Shown one piece after another: positions 58,242 to 64,000 of a stretch of 64,000 nucleotides of DNA (its first letter is position 1; every line of letters starts with the position of its first letter). This DNA comes from Mesodorylaimus sp. YZB2_4 (taxonomy: Eukaryota > Nematoda > Enoplea > Dorylaimida > Dorylaimidae). The notes beneath the pieces were generated by a model. That model saw only the letters and a program-made list of their open reading frames with translations, was not told where the DNA came from and ran no database searches. Position numbers and translations under genes: made by a program. The stretch is from contig JASANH010001664.1 in the NCBI GenBank assembly GCA_030248295.1, forward strand, positions 57,606-121,605. Direction: 5' to 3'.

Positions 58242-59051
58242 GGGGCCATCCATAAAGGTCGACCGCACACTGGATGACTAAAGTGTGCTTTAGTCTGGAA
58301 AATAGACTCATCTCCTTCGTGCGTGCAAGCTGTTCGACCTTAAACTGAAAATCCCGATCCCGATCGGGCTCGCCCTGATCTCGATCCTGGAAAAAGGTGA
58401 TCCCGACCTATCCCCTAGAGGTGACCAGCTCTCATGGCAGCTTCCTGTGCCTTCACTGGGAGCACCTCAACACGAGGGCATACTGGGTGAGAAGGGGCTC
58501 GGGCTTATCGTTAGCTTAGGGACCTTCTCGACTGGTGTTTGAAGACAGTTTCCCAATTCTCTGCCCCTTGGGTGGGCGTCCGCCGTGTGACAGTAACGTG
58601 GTGTCGCCCAGAGCCAGGTGTCCAAAGCCAACGACAAGCTACTAAACTGCCGTCCTCCGTCGGAATAGAACCTCGGCCTCCCAGTCAGGGTTGCGGGCCA
58701 GCAAGGCGGATCAACGCTTAAATCAGCTTAGCCATCGCCTCCCAACTTTTCCCTTTCGGATCAGATGCCATTCCAGTTGGGAATAAGAGTCCTGATGAAG
58801 CCGAAATTGCATTATCGAGAATGAACAACCAAGGAGAAGAGAAGACAAAAAGTTTTGAAGGTTTGAGTGCGCACTACTGGTGAAGATAAAAGGTGGTTTT
58901 TTGTCATCAAAAGTCTAAAAATTTGCTGCGGTCGACCATTGGCCGCTACCCCTCCCCTCCCCCGACCGCACCTGACCACTTTTTGCCAACCCCCACGACC
59001 CCCCCCCCCCCCCCCCCCCCTAGGCTGCGGTCGACCTCTATGGATGGCCCC
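58242..59051. mobile_element. TIR DNA element, 0.81 kb (GGGGCCATCCATA family, copy 2)
   Basis: Terminal inverted repeats of 26 bp match at 25 positions (left GGGGCCATCCATAAAGGTCG). The flanks are TAT on both sides, a 3-bp target duplication as in copy 1 (there TAA). A SINE occupies the interior and a C22 tract is at 58999-59020. No transposase is visible. Confidence 0.85.
58425..58745 (-). mobile_element. tRNA-derived SINE family 1 inside the TIR element
   Basis: Body words GTGACCAGCTCTCATGGCAG and GACCTTCTCGACTGGTGTTT match the 31.7 and 35.0 kb copies. On the minus strand the head GATGGCTAAGCTGATTTAAG and GAGGTTCTATTCC give A- and B-box-like sites. The SINE must have landed in the element after it inserted, or moved with it. 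Confidence 0.7.
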
Positions 59052-59054
59052 TAT

Positions 59055-60130
59055 ACCACAAGGTGAAGTTTTGAGGGCACTCGTTTGCACTTTTCGGCGC
59101 TGGCCGACGCAGGCAGGTTACTGTAAGAGGCTCCTATGCATTGTTTTATCCATGTTCGTTTCGAACGTTCCTATTTCAGCTGTACCACATACTGTAGTTT
59201 GAATTTCCCGCCAGTGGAATTACATGCGAAAAAAATTAGTGTGCGTGGCGGGAAATAACGGCGCGAATAATGCCTTGATAGGATCGCCAGTTTCCGCCGT
59301 GAAGGGTCATGATTGTCTTTTTCGACGTTAGAAATATTATGACAATCTTGATTTTTCGAAATTGTGAGATCGCGTAAAAGGCTTAACATTTTCCACTTGC
59401 CACAAGCCTCATCTGATCCGCTGCCGTAAGGTACCAACATTCAATCCTCTTTCCTTACCTCCATTAAAACTAACCAATTATACATCGCAGCAAAATTTTC
59501 CAAAACTCTAGGTCTTTAGTCATCGCCATATATACTCGTAGAAGTTTCTGAAAAACGCCCTTACTGCTTCTCGAGGAGTCACAAATCTATAATGACACAT
59601 TATCATAGTCCTGGCCATTACAAATAGCATTTTGCCAAAGAACAGCTGCTGAGCAGTAAATGCCAAAAATTATGTCGATGATTTAGGAACCACGAATGAA
59701 ACGGCCACGTAACTATATTAACGACAAATGAGAATGCACCTAAGCCTAAGACTGAAGTGCGATTTAGAAGTTGTGGGTAGTTAGGAGAACTGGGGTAAAA
59801 TTAGGGTTCGAAAGTGGCTATGAATCACACATTTCTGCTTCGTTTGCAGGATCATAACTGTGTGTCTGTTACTAACATAAATCTGTTCAGTTTTCGTGGC
59901 CTTTTAACTCGCATAAAAAACATCCTCAGTGACTTCATCACATTTATTACAAAAAGTGTATTTGGCCCCTTTTGAAATTTTAAAAAATCACGCTCATAGT
60001 CGATATTTATGCAATGCAAGTTCACAACATCCACCTTTTGATCTAAGTTTACAGAATGGCTGACACCATTAGACATCACGCGACAGGAGATATTCGTGCG
60101 AGTACACTGAAAAAGCATTGCAGCTATTCT
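59055..60130. other. Downstream flank of the ion-channel gene
   Basis: No gene is called. A 40-codon minus-strand frame at 59527-59650 was considered and rejected (see rejected list). Confidence 0.35.
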
Positions 60131-60132
60131 CC

Positions 60133-62564
60133 TCAAACATTCAAATCTGACCGCTGAAAATAAAATGCCCAATATATTACATTGAATAAGGAAAAAAGTG
60201 CAGGAAAAACTATACACGAGGCCTTATCTAATCTGTCCGATGTCCAATCACTTTCATTTATTGAGCAAGTACAACGATTGCCATAAAATTTCGCATAACT
60301 TTTTGATCGCTTTCTTTTATCCCCCATACTATGATAGGAGTATTCGCCATTCGTCCGAATCCGAACATGCCTCTTCGTTGGTTCCCTCGTCTTGAATCCG
60401 ACAACAGCCAGTTCCAAAAGGGAACAAAAAATGAATGTAATGCAGACGAGCATCCAGACATCTGAAAAAGTGCATAAAATTTTAGGAAGTAGTCGACAGC
60501 ACAGAAAGAGACTCGGCTGTTTTTCTTTTAGATGCGTCTATTAAATTTCCACTACTGACATGCTTCTACAGTATCAGATTTATTTATCTCAGACTAGTGA
60601 AAGTTTTCATTGGTACATCAGATCAGATTATACTGTAGATCAGAAAATTATTTATTACTGTACATTAAAAAATCTGGGGCGAGCTACAGTGCATGGCCAA
60701 CAAGAGAATACACGCCTAAAAACCAGGCTCAAGACGCCACTGCTTATCTTAAAAAATCAACAAATTTTTTGAATCCTTACCAAATGCTGTTACATAACTG
60801 ACTCGAGGTAAATTTCTCATAATGTTGCCAAACAGCATTATGACAGCCATTAATGAATTGACGCCAAGTAGCGTCCTGGCGGGCATGGCTTTTGAGCCCA
60901 ATGTGAAGCTAATCCAGCTGATAAAGATGATCAGACTGAAACATTGAAGAACGTTTCGAGAATAGGAAGTAATTGGTGTCAAGCTATGCTCACTATGATG
61001 GTACATAAGCCTGAATGATATACCATGTATACCGACGTCTGAAAGTAAATACGGCGTATAACTCATTCCAATATCCACCTGGGTAAAGCTAAAAGTGAAA
61101 AGATGACAGAACAGGTACAGTAGTTATGATATCGTACTAAAGTTCAATTAAACCCACATTTTCATTAATGTAAGATTCAACCTGCATTAAGGTTCAAATT
61201 TAAATTGAAATTACATTTTTGTAATTAGAATTTCACTTTGGAATTTGAAACTACAATTCTAGTTCAGCCCTAAATTTTGTTCAAAAACCTGAAATTTGAA
61301 AAGCAAATGTAAAATTTAAATTTAAATCTGCTTCGATTTTTCTTTCATTTTGAAAACGGTACTGTTCAAGGATAGAATAGACAATCTTACCACCACTTCA
61401 GTCTTATTTTCCATGCCGGTTAGAATAAAATCAGGCAGACTAAAATTTTTGATTGCCCATATTGGAGCTGGTATGTCATTCCATTGTAAATCAACCTCGT
61501 CTCTGTTGTACGAGAAGCTCTCGTATATGAGAGCGCATTTCTGAACATCCATGGGGAAGTTCGATAGGTCCATCGTGCATGGTCCTCTGACCTTCACCCT
61601 GAAAGAACACAAGCACTTCAGAATTCTTCTCTCATCACTCTGGGATCGTTTGGCATAATGTACAGTATCCTATATTTCTGATAAGTTTCGAATGGTCTGA
61701 AAATCAGCGTATGCGTGAATATGTACAGCTTTTTGGCGCATACTACCAAAATATGTACAGACATGCGCAAGAACTTTTGACTTTTCTGCGAGCCGCTACA
61801 AATATTCTTTTCTGAGATGTAAGGAAGGGGTTTCTGGTTTAGAGCTAACACTATCATGCCACGGAGCGAGCCTGATGAAAATGTGTCCACAAAATTGTCA
61901 ACTCCACTCACCTGTAATTGGCCCATACAGTCCCATTTGGATAAATCATCAAAAATATATTCTTGAATGGCGAGTCGTGAATTGATGCTAATTTACTGTT
62001 GATAAAACACGAATTCGGATTCCACAATTTCGTAAACACGTCGTGGCTTACTGAAATATTCTGCTTGCATGGATTCATATGCGTGAAGGCCAAGGCTGGA
62101 TCCAACCATATTTCATTTATGTAAATATCCATTTCGAAATCACTAGTAATTTCTGACACGGCATTAATTTCTTGAATCCAAAATTCCACTTTTACTGCCA
62201 CTCCATTCGGATCGGGTAATTGATGTTTATTGTATCGATTTTCCAGCAATAATCGATTGATCATTGCTGTGTCATTTGTACACCGCGGTTCTGACGAAAA
62301 TATGGTTGGTTTTTCGGGAATTTGGTCATCTTTGGTCGTAGATGATCGATTTTGAGAAATAGCTGACCATTGTTCACTTTTTGAATAATTTGAATAATAA
62401 ACTACTTTTATTTTTTGGCTATGCTCATTTTGTGATTGTGTAACTGATCGATTAATTTCGTATGCTTCGCGTCGAAAAAGTCGTCTCCGAGAATAAATAG
62501 CATAATCAGCGTCGGTCTCGGTCGTAAAAATGATTACCAGCAGACAAGTAGCGTGAAAAATCAT
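60133..62564 (-). CDS. Cys-loop ligand-gated anion channel subunit (4 exons)
   Basis: Exons (minus) 61912-62564, 61391-61598, 60781-61078, 60133-60461, intron phases 2, 0, 1, encode 495 residues. There is a short signal peptide, a long polar N-terminal segment, then the ligand-binding domain ([33 protein letters not shown]). Cys225 and Cys239 enclose exactly 13 residues with the FPMD core, the family signature. M1 is at ~330-347 ([10 protein letters not shown]), M2 at ~353-372 beginning [14 protein letters not shown]. The PAR motif at the inner mouth marks anion selectivity. [12 protein letters not shown] precedes M3 (~388-409), then a short basic M3-M4 loop, and M4 ([16 protein letters not shown]) near the C-terminus. 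The M2-M3 linker is closest to invertebrate amine/glutamate/GABA-gated chloride channels such as the nematode LGC/MOD-1 group; the ligand is not determinable. M2 VIMLFGN is unusual where relatives have LTFQFGN. Confidence 0.92.
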
Positions 62565-62599
62565 CTGGCGTTTTCAAAAAAGGCGACTATATTTTTATA

Positions 62600-64000
62600 T
62601 TTCTTGGTTACTATTAACAATTTTATTCACAAAAATTCCAGCTAATATAAAAGCAAGTTTACTCAGTGCCTGACTGATACACTCTGAGGCTAGGCATGGC
62701 TTGTATGACTACTGCGTGCAACAGGCGCGCTTTAAAAAATAGTGCGGACAGGGCCATAATTTACATCAAAGAACTTTTAAAAATAGTTTGGAAAGTTGGT
62801 GCTGATGATTAAAACTGAGCGATGGCGGGTAAGTTGCAGGAAGAATTTATGTTCTGGTAAGTGGAGAACAGAAAGCAAAGTCGACACGATCGAGCACTTT
62901 TAAATTGATGATCTATGTAGCACTTTTACGTTTGCAGTGTACCTCTTTCTCTAGTTTGTCATATGGAGCAGTGCTTAGTGTGTGGTGCCGTAGTGTGACC
63001 AGCGGCTGCTATGACGCAGCTGTTTCGGCCTGTGTCACTTGTGCTGATTGGTAGCAAGTGGCTCAGCTAATCGCGGGTTCAATGCTGGCCATAAACGCTG
63101 CTTTGAAAGCATCATAAATCTTCGCCGGCCTTGCGCGTGTGACACAATGGGAGAATTCTGAAACAACAAGCTCGTCAGACTCATTTCAATCAGAACACGA
63201 CAGATGATTTGGGAGACACGAGATTAACAACTAGCGACCATGTTGCCAATCGTATGTTTTCCGAGAACGGAGTGAGAATACCTTGGTGACTACTGGGAGG
63301 GGGGGGGAGCCGATAACCTGGAAAATCAGCTTCGCACCGCCTGTACTAGAAAGTGGGGTACAGAAGATCGTCTCACGGAGAGGTCTAGTCCAGGGTCTAC
63401 TTCAGGGGGCTTGTTATTTCCTGCGGTCAATTCAGAATATCTATCACTTACATATGTGCAGTGTTTTCCACTGCTTCCACCTGACTGAGTTGGTATGCAA
63501 TCTATCATGATTCCATATAAAAGGAAACATATTCGAGTGCCTGCAGCGTACTTCTTACTCGCCTGCTTACTTTCCACGCCCACAGACATCGCCACATGTT
63601 AGCTGCAGCAACAAAAGGAGGCGCTCACTTGGCTTTTTTGCCGAGCTTCCTCTCCAAATCCTAAATCGTCTGGGATTTATTCAAAATACGCACTTCTCCC
63701 GTCAGAGAGCTTTTTTTAAAAGGCTGCTAGTTTCTCCTTCACCACAGCATGGTGTGGCGTCATCTTCAGTCTCATCGTCAGGTGACCAACTCCTTGTACA
63801 ATGCCGTGGCCCCATACTTTATTGTACTTCACTTTTTTCTGTTCACACGCGGCAGGATGGTGGACTGACTCTCGTTCTACCCTTTCTGCGCAGCCCCACG
63901 TGGGTCTCACGTAGGATGAAAAAAGTGATGATAAAGGCCAGCTCTGAGGACGTTATATCGACGCTCTTTTCCTCGGGAAACGCGTTAGCCCCAAGCGATG
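62600..64000. other. Right-edge flank, no gene called
   Basis: A minus frame at 63716-63910 ends 38 bp before an AATAAA on the same strand (near 63676-63681), which hints at a 3' exon, but the sequence matches no family and no partner exon was found. Confidence 0.3.

Noticed and set aside
59527..59650. Minus-strand 40-codon frame LFFGKMLFVMARTMIMCHYR... ending EYIWR, with an AG acceptor before it
   Set aside because: It is short enough to be open by chance, ends in a stop without a poly(A) signal, and no upstream exon was found.
63716..63910. Minus-strand frame with a nearby AATAAA at the right edge
   Set aside because: No recognisable family or partner exon; the poly(A) hexamer is common in AT-rich DNA.
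1..64000. CRISPR arrays, bacterial operons or prophage
   Set aside because: No regularly spaced identical repeats; spliced genes, SINEs and LINEs show a eukaryotic genome.

Overview
This window is from an animal genome. Genes have short phase-consistent GT-AG introns, coding density is low, and much of the sequence is relics of mobile elements (CR1/Jockey-like LINEs, tRNA-derived SINEs, terminal-inverted-repeat DNA elements, fold-backs). Gene content (nematode-style chemoreceptor-like GPCRs, a PAR-motif anionic Cys-loop channel, trypsin-fold proteases, a Ly6 protein, MIS12, HDDC2, a calmodulin-like protein, a BTB protein) points to an ecdysozoan. A nematode with a TE-rich genome is my best guess, but nothing here proves it.

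Layout. 1-761: BTB/POZ gene running off the left edge (minus). 1.9-3.1 kb: 5'-truncated LINE. 3.4-8.5 kb: dispersed repeats, a pogo-type MITE, two decayed HMG-box/zinc-ribbon copies, a possible small membrane ORF. 8.59-9.2 kb: decayed thymidine kinase (TK1-type). 10.3-11.3 kb: TIR element. 12.1-12.8 kb: intronless HDDC2 (minus). 13.5 kb: SINE. 17.4-18.5 kb: five-exon MIS12 (minus). 22.4-24.7 kb: two-exon calmodulin-like gene (minus) whose intron holds a ~300-bp-armed palindrome. 26.8-33.2 kb: two tandem five-exon S1 proteases (minus) with identical intron phases, separated by a TIR element and carrying a SINE in an intron. 33.7-35.3 kb: a SINE split by later insertions. 35.8-36.3 kb: three-exon Ly6/uPAR-like GPI protein (minus). 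37.9-39.2 kb: BPI/LBP-like gene or pseudogene (minus). 39.6-43.2 kb: a repeat family and a fold-back element. 43.8-45.8 kb: intronless 685-residue protein with a mitochondrial-looking N terminus (minus). 46.3-47.6 kb: hAT-like element with a perfect 8-bp target duplication. 49.1-50.0 and 56.2-57.2 kb: two paralogous intronless GPCRs (plus) separated by LINE/SINE debris. 58.2-59.1 kb: second member of the 10.3-kb TIR family, containing a SINE. 60.1-62.6 kb: four-exon Cys-loop chloride-channel-type gene (minus).

The genes do not form one pathway. The notable groupings are local duplications (proteases, GPCRs) and the high density of non-autonomous elements. Exon models were built by hand from splice signals, reading-frame continuity and family resemblance; none was tested by alignment or RNA data.
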